From: Sordaria brevicollis
Lineage: Eukaryota > Ascomycota > Sordariomycetes > Sordariales > Sordariaceae
NCBI GenBank assembly: GCA_033439795.1
Contig: JAUTDP010000012.1
Coordinates: 1,922,001 to 1,986,000 of the forward strand
Length of the DNA stretch: 64,000 bases
Direction of reading: 5' to 3'
A program made the position numbers and the translations under genes. Below the pieces are notes generated by a model. It ran no database searches. It worked only from the letters and a program-made list of their open reading frames with translations, and was not told where the DNA came from. Shown piece after piece: positions 46,269 through 59,934 of this stretch. Position 1 is the stretch's first letter, and each line of letters opens with the position of its first letter.

Positions 46269-49200
46269 ATGAGCATGCAGGCTTACGACGCCGGGGCTGT
46301 CACCGCTTTTTCCAGAGTTCACCCAGAGGCCATGTCTCTCCCTCGTCCCCAGGTGGGCATCGAGCGGCTGCCTACCCGCCGACTCAGCAACGAGCCACGG
46401 GAATCCATGAACTGCAAGTCATGCCGGAAACGCAAGGTATTTACGCCATCATCACACGTGCCGGCCAGCTTGGGAACACATTCAAGCTAACCGGGCCGCG
46501 TTTCACAGATCAAATGCAACCGCCTTCGTCCTGCCTGTGAAGCCTGTCAAATCTTCCAATGTCCATGCATCTACGGTATGTTGTCATACCCAAAAGCCTG
46601 CCCCACCCCGCGGCTGCTGAAGGTCATCGGACCTAAAGGGCCGAGCGAAGATTACTGACAGGTAATTTCATCATAGATGCTGTACCAAAGAAGAGGGGTC
46701 CAAAGACAGATGTCTTGGAGGCTTTGTTGAGAAGGGTGGATGGCTTGGAAGCCCGTCTGAAGGAAAAGGGGGAGCCAGAAACGCCAATGGTCCAAGATAC
46801 ACCCCATATTGTAGCCGATTCTTCACCCTCTACAGCGTCAACCAGCACTGGTACAAACCAGAGGGAACAATTCTCAAAGGATGATCCGCTGGAAACACCC
46901 CGTCCGGTCAATTCCGGAGAGTCTCAACAGCCCTTTAGTCAGTGAGTAATTTCCAGGGCTCGGGGAAGTGTCAGTGGCTGCTAACCAACAGAACAAGGCC
47001 ACAAAACGTCGAACAACAGTCAATATCAATGCCAGAAGTCCAGCCCACGCTCCTGTTCGATACATACTTCTCACGCTTTCATGCGAAGCCTTTCCACGTA
47101 CTTGACGAATCCACATTTCGCCAACGTCTCCAGCTACACCAAACCCCGAATTACCTAGTGCATGCTGTTTGTGCTGTGGCCGCAAGGTACACTCCTCATC
47201 CGAAAGGGTACCAATCGGCAATCAGGCTCAGCGAGGACTATGCTGCTCGTTCCAGGTCCGAATTAGACACGGATGAACCGAGTGTGGATGCATTACAGGC
47301 CTTACTACTGTTGGTAACGGCCTTCACCGCTGCGGGAAAGGGGAAAAAGGCATACATGCTTTTGAGTATGGTTTTACACTGATCACCTATGCCCTCCCCT
47401 GTGCTAACTTGTGCCAGCAAACGCTGTAGGAATGGCCATGGCTCTCGAGCTTCATCGTGAGATGGACATCAATGCCCGAGTTACACCTATCGAACGAGAG
47501 ACGCGAAGACGATTGTTTTGGAGCTGCTATTTACTCGACAGGTTCATGGTCTCCGGGTCAAAAAGGCCGTCTCTGATTAGGGACAAGACGGTTCTTTTGA
47601 GACTACCTAGCTGGTCTCCCAACCCATCAACATTACCAATGGAGGGCGACTTCTTTCAGAGCGGCTCAAACCTTCAATACTTCCATGGAAGTGGGAAAAG
47701 GTCGCAAGGCAGCAACGGGTTGCTTATCGACATTACACGAATTCTCGGCACTACAAACCAGTATTTGGCGTCCGGAGGAGCAAAAGGCGATTCGCACTTC
47801 CCATGGCACTCGCTCTCCAATTTGTCAAAGATTCGGCAAGACCTTGACGTATGGGCTTCGGGAACAGAAGATGCTTTTTCCAGCCTTCACTCCTTATTCG
47901 GTCACACAGACTCAACCGTGCTCGTTCTGAGCAAGCTCATTTACCATCTGGTTCATTGCCTGATATACCGACCCTTCCTTCCCATCGACCTTTCCGAACT
48001 GGCTGGATCGGGACAACACCAATCTTGGCAGATCGAAGCTACCAACATGTGCTTCCTCCACGCAAACGCCATTGCCGAGTTGGTGGAACTTGGAAAGCAG
48101 ATGGCCTCCATCGAATGGCCTGCATTCGTGGGCTACTGCATATGTACGGCTGGGACGGTACATGTACATGGCGCGCACTACAGCAGACATGGCATCACGG
48201 GAGAAATGAACGTCTTCAGCTCTTCGCCAGAGTTCTTGTCTCGAGAAATGCAACAGCTGAGCGAATTGAGGTACTCGTGGGCGAGTGTCCAGCACCAGCG
48301 CGAAACGCTACAAAGTATCTATGACGCGCACTCGGAGCTTGTCAAGAACGTAGCCAACAACTCGATCCGGTACTCACCCGTCTTCCACCTAGAAGATTTC
48401 TTCGATCGATATGCGAACATCAACGGACCAGGAGGACAGTCTTTCACCTTTGACGCGGCCAATCTGAGCCTGGCCGACGTAATAGTCGACTTTACGACCG
48501 ACACATATCCCGGTCACGACCTGTACGCGCCTCGACTCAGCGGTACTGGCACCGACACTGGCACTGGTAGTAGCAGCACCGACACATCACTTTCTCGCCC
48601 AAATCTCAAGCGAAAGAACACTGCTCCGTCGGGAAGGAAACGACCAGACATCAAAAGTCTCCTATCCATCAGCGGAAACGGCCACTTTAGCACCGGCCTT
48701 CCCACTCCGACACATCCTCATACCACATCATTCCCCATGTCCTCCTCTTTAGGTCAAGGTGGCCTTCAACCATCACCAGGGATACCGCCATTAACTCAGC
48801 AACAACCAGACCTCCATGGCGACCGAACGAACCAGTTCCACTCAATGCTAGGCTCCCTAAACGACTCCAGCACCACCAATTCATCAACCAACACATTCTC
48901 CTCTTTAGCCTCTTCCAATCATCAACCACGCCAATCAATATCCCTAGGCCAAGGCCAAGGCATCTCATCCCTTTCCAACCTTCCCTCCGCCCCCTCCTCC
49001 TCCTTTAGACTTAGTCCCCAACTCAACTTCAGCCACCTACAACCCCATCGTCCAGCTACCCCTTCTACTCATCACACCCACCATCACAACTTCGACCCCA
49101 TGTTCGGCGACCTACCCACCAACGCCTTCTCCAGTCCCGCTCCTTGGAACCCAGACGACACCACCCCCCATCAACTTCCCAACCCCACCAATACTGCAAC

Positions 49201-49510
49201 TGGTGGGAATGATGGAGATAAGCCAACACCAAGTGACATCGGCAGCACCTCAACAGAAGATAAAGACCCCTTCCTAAGTCTACTGGAGCAATTAGCGGAG
49301 AATGAATCGCTGGGTTTAGGGGGTGAGTTGGATGGGTTGGACTTTTTCTTGGGGTTGGGAGGGATGGCAGGAGGGATGGGAGGAGGGTCCGGCTCGGGAT
49401 CAGGATCAGGATCAGGTGCTGGCGCTGGGTCAGGGGCTAACGCTGGTGGGAGTGGAAACAATGCAGGAGGGAATGGAGGCGGTGGAAGTGCTGGAAGTGG
49501 TGGCGGGTGA
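46269..49510 (+). CDS. Zn2Cys6 fungal-specific transcription factor, 988 aa
   Basis: Five exons: 46269-46436, 46509-46575, 46677-46941, 46992-47365 and 47418-49510. The binuclear zinc cluster spans the first intron: Cys49, 52, 59, 66, 69 and 76 (CX2CX6CX6CX2CX6C) with a basic KSCRKRKIK loop. A linker and coiled coil ([19 protein letters not shown], about 90-110) follow. About 190-520 is the fungal-specific transcription factor domain, with [17 protein letters not shown] and [14 protein letters not shown]. The C-terminal 400 residues are low-complexity Ser/Thr/Pro/His then Gly-rich (about 930-988), a likely activation region. It should act in the nucleus as a DNA-binding regulator. Targets are unknown. 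The fourth intron is 52 nt and the third 50 nt, near the lower limit. Confidence 0.88.
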
Positions 49511-50493
49511 GGTGTTGCTGGGGAAAGTGGGTGAAGAAATGTCTGCTGCGGGCATTGTATAGTTGGGACGAAGAGAATAACAGGATAGGGGAGGGTTGTA
49601 ATTTGGGTTTGAAGCGAATGATACCAGGTGCTTTTCGGGAACCAAAATGGCGTGTTGGTGTATGTGACAAGGAAAATTGGCGTTGGGTTGGAAGTAACAC
49701 TGGAGGTTCTTGCAGTGGATGTTAGCTGTATATCTGCGAAAATACTATATTTGTCTACCGACCGGTCTCGAAGAACCGAAGCAAAATGGTTAGTTTGACA
49801 TGAACCTTAATACTTGTGATTACGGAAAGACTGACCTCTGCCGCTCACAGGGTTTCCTCAAAACAAAATCTACGACCCGATCACTCATCAATCAGCCAAA
49901 GGACATCACATGCACCCGGAGTCAAGTCTAAAGTCTATTGATTACATTACTCTACATTGTCTGCCATATTCTATGATGCTGAATCATCTTACATTCTTTT
50001 TCCTTTTTCGCAGATTCTTCAGAATTCTTGCCCATTATACTCGGTTCCATAAATTTCCTTCCATACTGCCATCCTCTCATATCAACGTATTATGAAATCA
50101 AAAGAGCAACAAATAAGGGGGAAAAAATAACACACCAAATCTCAATATCATACACAATTACCATGTTTCACCCCACGTAATGGCGCCCTTGGGCAGCTGG
50201 AAAAACCATAGGTGCCTTCCAAGCCAGGAGCAGCACGATGTTGTTGTCCGAAGAGGACATTGGAACCGCAGCCCTTCAATCGAAACGAGGAAAGGGTCGG
50301 AAAACTTGGAGCGAATGATGTTGTTACGCCAGAAAGGAGGGAATTTCATGGACGACGGATGTGACAGCAGCCCGACGGAACGATGCTGGAATCTCTTAGG
50401 TTGGATCTTGTCAATTATGGGATTCCCAGTTGCAAACTCAACGGGCTTCTCATGTCTCGCATTGTACGCCTCGACTACCAATAATCAACTTGG
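49511..50493. other. Intergenic between convergent genes
   Basis: It holds the 3' flanks of the transcription-factor gene (plus) and the 1216-aa gene (minus). ORFs of about 107-111 codons at 50158-50515 lie on both strands without support. Nothing else seen. Confidence 0.5.
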
Positions 50494-53400
50494 TTACTTC
50501 TTCGGAACGAAGTAGCCCGTAAAGGTACCAGCGCTGGGTAGTACATTGCCAGAAGCAAACCTTGATCCGGCCAAGCCTCGGTTGGTCGGCCTGGGAGCGA
50601 GAGTCGACGGTTGGGTCTCGGCAACAGAAGCTTGTGGTTGAGTCTCGGCAACAGGAGCTTGGGTTTGGGTCTCGATAACTGAAATCGGTTGTTGAACCCC
50701 AACAACAGACGCTGATGATTGAGCCTCAATACGAGGCTCCGGCTGTTGGATTTCGCGAAGAGAGCCCGACGATTGAACTTGAGGAGGAGGCACATTAGTA
50801 CCATTGGAGGTTGCTGGTGCCGGATTTCTAGCCCACATGGACCCGGTTAAGCCAGGGGTCGCTGAGCTGCTGGTTGGGACAACAGGTGGCTGGACCACAG
50901 GAGAAGCAAACTGCTCCGTGAAAGAGGAAACAGGCAGGAAAGAGACCTCCGGTGCTGGGCTAGCCGTAACCATGGATCCAGCTACGCTGCGGTTGGAGAT
51001 GGCTCGAGAGGCGACCGGGGGTTCTATCTGAGCAGGCGGCGCGCTGACAGGGCTCGGCTGCTGAGCAGGGATGTCAACAATACGCTGGCTTGCACGAGGC
51101 GTTTCCTCCTCATCCTCGTCAATAGTTGCAGCATAGTTAACAGGAGTGGTGGGTCGGTGGTCAGGTACCGGAATGGATCTGGCGTTAGGGAGGTCAGGTG
51201 TAGGACCAGAACCCACATGCTCCATCCTCTGATCAGAAGGCCTAGCAGAGAAGATATTCGCCAAATCTTCAGGAGTGGCGTTCACTGGGGCCTGCGGATC
51301 AAGCTGTGCCAGGTCACGAAGGATGGCGCTCGTCAAAAATTGAGGGCCTGTAAAGTTGCCTTCGGTCTCAATACGGTCGCCTGGTCTCGCCCACCTCGAG
51401 TGTCGGAGGCCACGCACATTGGTCTGGGTTGACAAAGGCCTGGCTGGCTCAGGAACGCCCAAGGAGATCAGCTCAGGTTCATTGTGGATGTGTGCGCCTA
51501 CATGTTCCCCATGGGATTGAACAGCAGCTGGCATAACAGAAACATGCTGTCTATGCTCTTCGGTCGGTATCTCCTGCGCCTGTGGTCGCATATCTTGAGC
51601 TGTTGACTCGGGACGCGTGGTAGACATGAGTTCTACAGCCTCAGTGGCCTCTACCTGCACGTCTCGAACCGTCGAGTCGGAGGTATTGGCACTTGTCGGT
51701 TCTCCGCTTGGTGTGGTCTGTGACGCCAACAGCCAGGCGACATGGGCTTTCTTCCTGGACCAGTCAGGAGCAGGTCTCGGGGTGACATAAGGGTCAGGGC
51801 TCGGGGTCGCAGGACGGGCAGGGCTCTGGAGCGTATCAGGAGCAGGGCTCAGCGTCCTGGCAGAAAGTGTAGCCTCCAAGGTCTGGCGAATCGAAGGACG
51901 CGGGTTCCTTCTGGTCAAAGGGGGCATAAAACCCAGCTCCGTGAGCCAGTGCGGAGGCTGCAGACGGTTGTCGTAGAGTGACACCAAAGTTTGATGGTCA
52001 TAAACTCTACGACGTGTCTGTGAAGTCACTCCAGAAGGAGGTGCTTTTGTTGTCACACGAGGAGGAGGTCTCGGAGTTTCAGAACGAGGTGGCGGAGAGT
52101 TAGGAGTCGGTAGCTGAGCGTTGTTTGTGGAGTTGGCAGCATCCACAGGTTGAGAGTCGCCCCAGATCTCCTTCAAAAGCTCCTTTTTGGTTGAATCATC
52201 AAGACCGCATTCGTCAGTCATTGCAGCATTCGTCACGGTAATCTTAAGCCCCTCAATCATGGCAGAGGCACCGCTATTTGTCTGGTAGGCAGGAGATTGA
52301 CCAATGACTCTGATCAAGTTTTGCAGTAGTTCCCTGTAGTTCTCAACAAACTTCTGCTTGACAAATTCGAGCCCATAGCTTGGTTCTGCGGTTTCGGACT
52401 GCAACTGCTGTGACGGAGAAATCGGCGGAAGGGTGTTGTCTCCATGCTCATGGTCATTTGGACCAAGCATGGAGACAATATCCATGTCTTCGAACTGCGC
52501 TTGCTGGGACTGAAGGTCATCGTCGACATGCTCTGGTTCATAGTCGATTGGATCGAGAGTGGAAAGCAGTTCCGCAGCTTCAGACCGACCATGTTGAGGG
52601 TGTGTCGTAGATGGGGCATCATCAAAGGTGTCAAAATCGATAAGTGTACCAACCATCGTCTCCTGGCTTTCTGCGCCGTGGGCGGTGTTGACGTTTGGTC
52701 CAATGGGTTGTCGTATGACGGTGTCGAGATCTGAGACACTTTCCTCTTCTGTTTGAACTTGAGGTGCTGAAGTCTGGGGAGTCGACGAGGGGGATGGCTC
52801 TACCGTGATCAGAGTTGAATCTCGCGTGGTAGTCTCCAACGCGTTCTTGGAGCCTTCATTGGTCAGGTCCAGATATTCGCCATCCCGGAGACGCTTGAGA
52901 GTCCTATGGAAATCATCCGCGTCCATTTGGGCCATGAAGAGCATTGTGCGAATGTCTCTAGGACCTCCTAGGGTATTGAACATGGTTGACAACCTACGGC
53001 CGTCAATATCATGCCAGTAATATTGCGAAAGGGGCCATTGGCAGACGAGCTGGCCCTGCCTGATTATTGTAAACCATCCCAAAAGTGGTCTTGGGGCGGC
53101 GGAGAGGTAAAGCACGGTTTGGCTAGGCTCGCGGAGTACTCGTTTAAAGACAACGTTAGGTAGATCCGGTGAGTCTTCAGGAGGGTTGTGTTCTGAAATG
53201 GGAATGACACTCTCGTTAGGTAGGTCCGGTGAGTGTTGAGGGGGGTTGTTTTCCGAAATGGGAACGATACTCTCGTTGGGCGCAGGCCGGGGCTGTCGTC
53301 TTGTTGTAGGAGCCGATGGTTGCTGCATGTCCAAGGAGATCTGACGTATAGCCCTCGGTGCAATCGTGGGGCGAGATTCTCTTTGAGCCTGGATGGCAGA

Positions 53401-54217
53401 AGAAGGATGTGACTGAACAGGAGTACCACGAGGCGTCCCTGTCAAAGGCGCAGTGGAAGTTGCACGAGATACGACTCCATTCCGGGAAGGCGGAAGTCCT
53501 CGGTTCGGGGGGACCATGGGAGGGGGATTTGGAGAGGCGACTGGACGTGTCTCCATGGCGGGCGGTTGATAGTTTGCAGGGAATCTTTTAACCGGTTGGG
53601 CGGTATGATGAACAACTCCAAAATCGGACGTCGTCATATCCTTTCCAAAGTTGATTTTTCTGTTCGGGGGTATCTCGCGTCCGCGGCCGTGGTAATGTCT
53701 AGCAGCGTGGCTATGGAGCTCGGGATTTTGCATCGGAGGACTGTCAGAAGACGTCAGCATTGGTTTGACACATAACTTAAGTATACCTCTAGATGTTTGG
53801 AAAGAATACGTACTGATGGGCATTTCTATTCCTGAGGTTTTGTACAAGGCGGGTAGCCAACGCACTGGCTTCTTGCTGGCGGAGAGCATATATTCTGCCG
53901 CCGCCAAGATCATCAAGATCTTTGACCCCACGAGCGTCATCGTCGTCAAAGGCACCCATTTGCTGGGCTTCTGCCCAGATACTTGATTGTGCTGGAGGGG
54001 CTTGAGGCATCGAAAGGCGGGTGTTTCCCTGGCCTGGATTAGGTGCCGGGCCGTCATGGCGAGCGGGCCGATGCGGAGGGGGGTCAACATCCTCCAACGG
54101 CAGCTCTTCGACACGATTGATGCCGAGATCAGCCGCCATGGCTTGTGCCATAATGGCTTTTCTGCGCTGCTCTGCTTCATCCTCGGCCGATTGGCCATTT
54201 TTGTCGCTGCCCGCCAT
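50494..54217 (-). CDS. Large mostly disordered hypothetical protein, 1216 aa
   Basis: Two exons: 53814-54217 and 50494-53740, joined by a 73-nt intron (GTACGT, CTTCTGACAG). Residues 1-134 include an acidic DDDDARGVKDLDDLGG segment. After a disordered Pro/Arg linker comes a 20-residue tandem duplication (coded at 53161-53280). The only ordered-looking domain follows (about 355-460), with LSAAPRPLLGWFTIIRQ, WPLSQYYWHD and MDADDFHRTLKRLRD. The rest is Pro/Ser/Gln-rich with a coiled region near 600-640. The C-terminal 300 residues hold four copies of a G-L-x-x-S-x-W-A-like motif (912, about 1053, 1098, 1190), two followed by FTG. No signal peptide. Probably a cytosolic or nuclear scaffold or RNA-associated protein; function unknown. 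Confidence 0.78.
53161..53280 (-). repeat. In-frame 60-bp tandem duplication
   Basis: Two adjacent 60-bp units, each coding about NESxxPISExNPPxxSPDLP. Differences are scattered, so the duplication is not recent. Confidence 0.88.
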
Positions 54218-56345
54218 GTTGGCGCTGCGACTTGGGTCGCCTGGAATAGATAGCGCAGTGCTGGATTAAGAGGTTAGTGATGATGAAGTAAGGTGAGCTG
54301 TGGACTCTTGTTTGGCTACGCACCGAGTGTTGGGCGTGTTCTCGCTTTGGACGTGTCTGGCCTTGGAAGCGTGAGGATGGTGACCTTGGAATGGGAGGTA
54401 TTTGGCCACAAGGTTGAGGAATCGGGAGAGAATTTGCAAAACTAAATGCCAAATTTTGTGGGATGGGTCCAAAGCACTGATAGAACAAGAGAGAAGCTTA
54501 ACGAGCTGTTGACTCCAGCAAATCCGAGAGGGAGGAAAAGAGGCTCGGGTGAAGGTAAGTGAGAAGGACGAAGAGGTGGCGGAATGAGCGGGTCCAGCTA
54601 CGTCGTGCCTTCTCTCCGTCAAGTAGAGGCCCGGGGAGGATGACAAAGTAGAGTTATTAACGGGTCCCTTTCGCAGTTGGCAAGGAGACCAGAGCAGGGA
54701 GTACCTAGCGTGAGGAACCGTGGGACACCGCGTTTGCGGATTTTGATTGTGCCGAAAGGTTAGAGGTAGGTAGGAAGGCAGCTGGTGGTAAGGTATGATG
54801 GAAGTGGAAGACTGGACCTGGGACCTGACTGATGGATGTCTATTTCTGAGAGGAGGAGTGTGGTCTGGAACGTTGGCGGGAAAGCAGCATCCAAATCCAG
54901 ACACGGGGCAGGAGGGGTGAAGCTGATACCTATGTATTCGAGAGGAAGGAGCGAACGTGCTGCACCGGTCGCGGGGTACCAAAGGAAATTTCTTGTTTTT
55001 TTCTCATACATACTTGGTCGTTCAATGGGAGAAAAGAAAGATCAGGCTGTTCAATCACAGAAGAGAATGGTTCACTCAAGGAGCAATCTGGCGCATGAAA
55101 TGAGCATGTTTTGTGGACAAGGCTTTGAACGTGGCGATGTTATTTTTTTCAAGTCCTTTGAGTTGTATCTGGCGGTCTTCTTGAGTGTCGTTTGATGCCA
55201 GAAACGGTGAAATAATGCAAAGATAAATGCTTTTCCAAGAGATGAAAGGCAACAGGCAATCTGGTCAAAGTAACCCTCACCGAGCTCAACCGCAGATAAC
55301 CTCAGAGAAGCCTTCATCACGCCGCGTTTTGGCCTACCACCGACCTTTGTTTTTGTTTGTCGGAATAAGGATGAAAGTGGCCTGCAGGGCGCGGAGGAAG
55401 GATGGCAGACCACATTGATCAAAGGATATAGTACTACACAGGGGAGACCGCAGTAGAAAGGGATTCAAGGGACATATTGTTGGCAACTGAGCGTGTTATT
55501 ACGCCGTGAGCTTTTACTGTATGACATTGCAGCGCGAGAATTGTGTGTTTATAGTGTACGTACATTACATTGTCGTCGTTGCGGGACACACAACCGCCGT
55601 CACAATCTGGACGAGTGAAGTCCATCGAGGTCCTGGTCATCCATGAAAACGATTAACTCACACACAGTAGCACCAAATGACATTGTTGAGTTTTCTTGAG
55701 CTTACCGAGAGCCAAATGACACACACCTTGTGGCACGGGATTATAATTCGCGGCTCCGGCGCATCATTCGAGATATGGAAAACAAGCTTGTTGCCATGGC
55801 GACATCAAGGCAGACACACTGGCAGCTCGCGTATGTCCACCTTTGTCTTCAAATGAAAGAAAAGATAGTTTCTTGATGTCGCCTGTGGATTTGATTCAGC
55901 TGTTACGGTAATGGCGACGGACGGAACGAAGCCTAGCAAAAACGGCCAGATGCGCATTTGGGAATCTCAAAACCCAAGAATTGGCAGAACAAAAGCGAGG
56001 GTATTTGAGCCATTCGGGATGGCAACCGGAGTCCAAAAGGCTTTCAAATTGAGTTTGAAAAGCTCATGTATCTCAATCGAAAGGCATCACAATGGTTGAC
56101 GTGAACTTCACGATCCGGTAACGGAGTGTCAGTGACGTTGTTGACGACTTACACGGCACAAAGGACGCGGACGATGGTGACGATTCAGGGGTAAGAGCTC
56201 AGTAACACGCCCAGGGTAAGGGTTGTATATGGCAAAGGACAACCCCCACCGGGCCATGCGCAGCTACTCGTCGGTTAAGTATTGTGGCTATGTGGTGGGT
56301 CCAGCCAACCTCCTCTCTTAATCCCTTCGAGAGTCGGGAGTTTTA
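54218..56345. other. Promoter region of the 1216-aa gene and edge of the RIP-free island
   Basis: About 2.1 kb without a supported gene. The 238-codon minus-strand ORF at 54266-54982 is Ser/Pro/His-rich without domains and looks like translated leader or promoter. ORFs at 54836-55640 are short and unsupported. The composition turns A+T-rich at about 56345. Confidence 0.5.
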
Positions 56346-57699
56346 CCTATAACGCGCAAACTCTATAACGCTCCAGAACGCTCGCAATATAACAACTCTA
56401 CCAAAATACACTCAAAAAATACGATGAAATATACAAATTATTCGTAAAGATTGGCTCTATTTAGTAATATTATTTTTTTATTGAAAAAAAGGTCGTAATA
56501 TATTATTATAATATTAAAAAGCTATAAGTAGCCCGTATACGCTACTACTTATACGATAATTTCTAATTCAAATTTAGATTCCCTACCCTTATTTATACCC
56601 TCATCTACGTTAATACCTTTAAAATTACTAGAATTATTTAATATAATAATAATAACCCGTATACGGCTAGTAAGCACCTTTAATTTCTTCTTTACTATTA
56701 TTATAATTATTATGATAACTTCCTCCTTTTTAAAATTTATAATAGCTTTCTCCTTCCCTTTTTTAAAAGGGGGGGGTTTAATCTTCGTCTTCTTACGTAG
56801 AGGAGGGTAAAGTATTAATACGGCTAATCCTATAAATAAAGGCCCTATTAAAGAAAGTTTTACTTTTATTACCCTCTTAGTAATTAAATAAGGGTATTTT
56901 AATAAAATTAGGAATTTTAATAATTCTTCTACTTTATTATTTAAAATGATTTTTATCGAAGAGGAATTCCCCCTCCTAATTTTCCTAACCCTCTTTTTAC
57001 TATAAGTTTTAAAAAGTACGTAATTTTCGTATATTAAAAATAGGGTAATTTTCCCTATTTTTTCAAATTATTAATCCTCTTCGTCTTCGAAGCTAATTAA
57101 GAATACTTTTATATCCTACTTTAATTATATTACCTTCTATACTTTTATTTTAAAGATATAGAAATCGAAGTCCTATCCTTATAAATTAATAAAGTAAATA
57201 CGATAAATTTTATTACCTTTATCTTTAATTTTATCCTATCTTTTTTTTATATATAGTATATATTCGTATTTTAAGTTATTTTTCGTAATAAAAATAAAAC
57301 TATTTTCATTAGGGATAGGAACTTTATTAATAATAAAAGTAGGACCCTTTTTTTTCTTAATTTAATTCTTACGTAGTAATTACTATTTAAAACTAGGGTT
57401 TTTATTAAAAGTAACCTTTTTAATAAAAGTTATATTTATTCGCTAAATTTCCTTAAAACTTTCCTTTATATCGAGTAATATTTTAGTAATTACTTTAATA
57501 TTTAAAACCTTTTTTATATACGCCCTATCCCTAATAATAATATAACGCTATAGGTTTTATTTCTATACTTCCGCTTCGATACGGCGAAATTATAACTCTT
57601 ACTAATCGAATATTATTTATTAACTATTAATAGAGACTTTTAACGCTACTTTAATATTATTAATACTCTTTCTTAATAGGGAATTGGCGATATTAACGC

Positions 57700-57990
57700 G
57701 CTTTTAAATAATTAGCGATTCGAAGGTACGTAGAACTTTCCGTAATATTGAAATGGGGAAGAAAAACAACCCCAAACAACCACTACCACCACAACAACTG
57801 GGAAAGGAGCCATATTAAAAACTTCTAATAAGATTAAAAGAATAGAGAGGGGAGCAGATCTATAGGGGAGAAAGGAGCAATCTAATAGTAGGAACATCTT
57901 TTTCGACTTAACTGTATCTTTTCTTTTACCCATTATAGAGGTAGGGTTAAAAAATTTTAAAAATTTAATTAAGGAATTAATTTTCACCAA
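57700..57990 (-). other. RIP-spared patch with a 92-codon open frame
   Basis: This patch keeps a CA-rich run (CAACCACTACCACCACAAC) and an open minus-strand frame with a poly-Val stretch. Loss of CA is otherwise strong around it, so this part escaped RIP or arrived later. A real gene is doubtful, as the poly-Val comes from the simple repeat. Confidence 0.35.
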
Positions 57991-59880
57991 ATTAAAAAAG
58001 ATTTTTATCTCAAAGATTGAATAAAGTTTAATTATTATTCTAGCAAAAGTTGCTTAACCTTCTTTCTTTATTTCTAATTACCCTTCTCTCCTTTTATTCC
58101 TTTAGAATTTTCTTTTTTTCTATATAAAAGTCCGAAATTTATTCTACAGCTTTCTTTTTTAATTTGCTTAATATACTACTATTATACTTCCTTCAAATTA
58201 ATTCATTATAATACATCCTTATCTTATACCTCTTTTCTTAAATTATAATTAGGGAAAATCCTTAGAAGAATTCCTTTAGAATAAAAAACTACGAAAAATT
58301 TTCGAAAAAATATAGAAAAAATTTACTATTTAACTATATACCCTTATATTTATTTATCCGCCCTATTTCAAACTTCCCTTTAAATTTATTTATTAATCCT
58401 ATAAAATTAAATTTATTAATAATTATTTTAATCCTTTTTAGCCGACTTCTTCCTTTTCTACCTTTTTAATCTCTTAAACTCTCTCTCTCTTTTCTTTTTT
58501 TTTCTTTAAACTAATTTACGCTTTATCTTCTACTTACTTTCTTTTTAACCGATCTTCTTCTTATTTTAAACTATTAATATAATAATATATCCTATATTTT
58601 GAATATAATTTGTAAATATAATATATCGAGATAATATCGGAATATATTTGGTATCGAAAATTATATTACTAAGTTTTCGAAGTTTATTAATAAATAGGAG
58701 CTAATTATCTATATTAAATTTATTAAATAAAACGAAATTATTAATTATAACGATTTCTCTTCCTTTATAATTATTAATACTAATTACTAATACCTATTAT
58801 TCCTTTATACGCTTCCTCTTCGCTCTAAAAATTAACGGTAATAATTATTTCTTTTTAATAAGAGACGTTAAAATATTATTATAATCTCCTTTTAATTATA
58901 TATTAATAATTATTAAAGAAATATTATTAATAAGATTACTATCGGGTAAAGTAATTTTAATTTTAGGGAGGGATTGGATAATAGGTTTTTATTTAAGAAA
59001 ATAGGGAAAATGGGGGAAATTAGTAAATTCTTATACTAATTAATACCTAACTATTTTAATAGGGCGATATTCGTTTAGATAACTTCTCTAATATATTAAA
59101 TTCGTAAAGAATTTAAGCCGGGGATTAAAGTCTTCTTCTCCGCTTTTCCTCTTTACGACCGTATAGATTAATTATTTTTAATTTTTCGAAAATAAATTCT
59201 TTCTTATTTACTACATTAAAAAGGCATTATATATTACTTTTATCTATTACCGAACTATAGTATTTTCAAATTATTTTATATCGGGGATCCAATTATATTC
59301 TTATTAATACTTACTTTATTCTTAAAATTCAATTATTATAAACCCTTAAAGTAATTTATTAATAAGCTTTCCTTAACGCTTTATTTCGATAAAAAAAATT
59401 CGGGCTACTTTTAAAATCTAAAGGCTATAAATCCAAATTCTCTATTATATTGGGAATACTATATTAAATTACTTTTAATTATTAAAAATATTAGGGATTC
59501 GATTTCCTATCGGTATTAAAAAAATATAATTCTTAACTACGAATATTTTATAAACTTTTATAACTTTCTATTCGCATTATTAATTATAAAAATTATTATA
59601 AAGAAATTAAAATATTTCTCCTTAATTAAAAATTATAAGAACGAAGTAATTATCAATTATAATAGGGAAATATTAATATCGGACTAGCTTCAAGCTATTT
59701 CGAATATTAATATTTTTAATATAAAACTTACTACGTCTAATAATAGTAATTAAATTTATTAAAATATAAATTTAATCGTTATATTTTCGTAATATTTAAT
59801 ATAAATTAATATAGATTATTTTTCCTTCCTACTAACTCCTAATATTCGTTAAATACTATATATTAATTAATCCTAATATT

Positions 59881-59934
59881 ATTATATCCTAGGATATAAT
59901 CGGGGTTAATTACTTATTAGGCTATCCTAGGATA
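59881..59934. repeat. Pair of palindromes containing TATCCTAGGATA
   Basis: 59881-59900 is a perfect 20-bp palindrome (ATTATATCCT and its complement). The 12-bp core TATCCTAGGATA recurs at 59923-59934, 38 bp away. It could be the tip of inverted ends or a protein-binding site. Confidence 0.75.

Noticed and set aside
54266..54982. 238-codon minus-strand ORF upstream of the 1216-aa gene
   Set aside because: Ser/Pro/His-rich with no domain; best read as promoter or leader sequence. It also overlaps another frame of the same kind.
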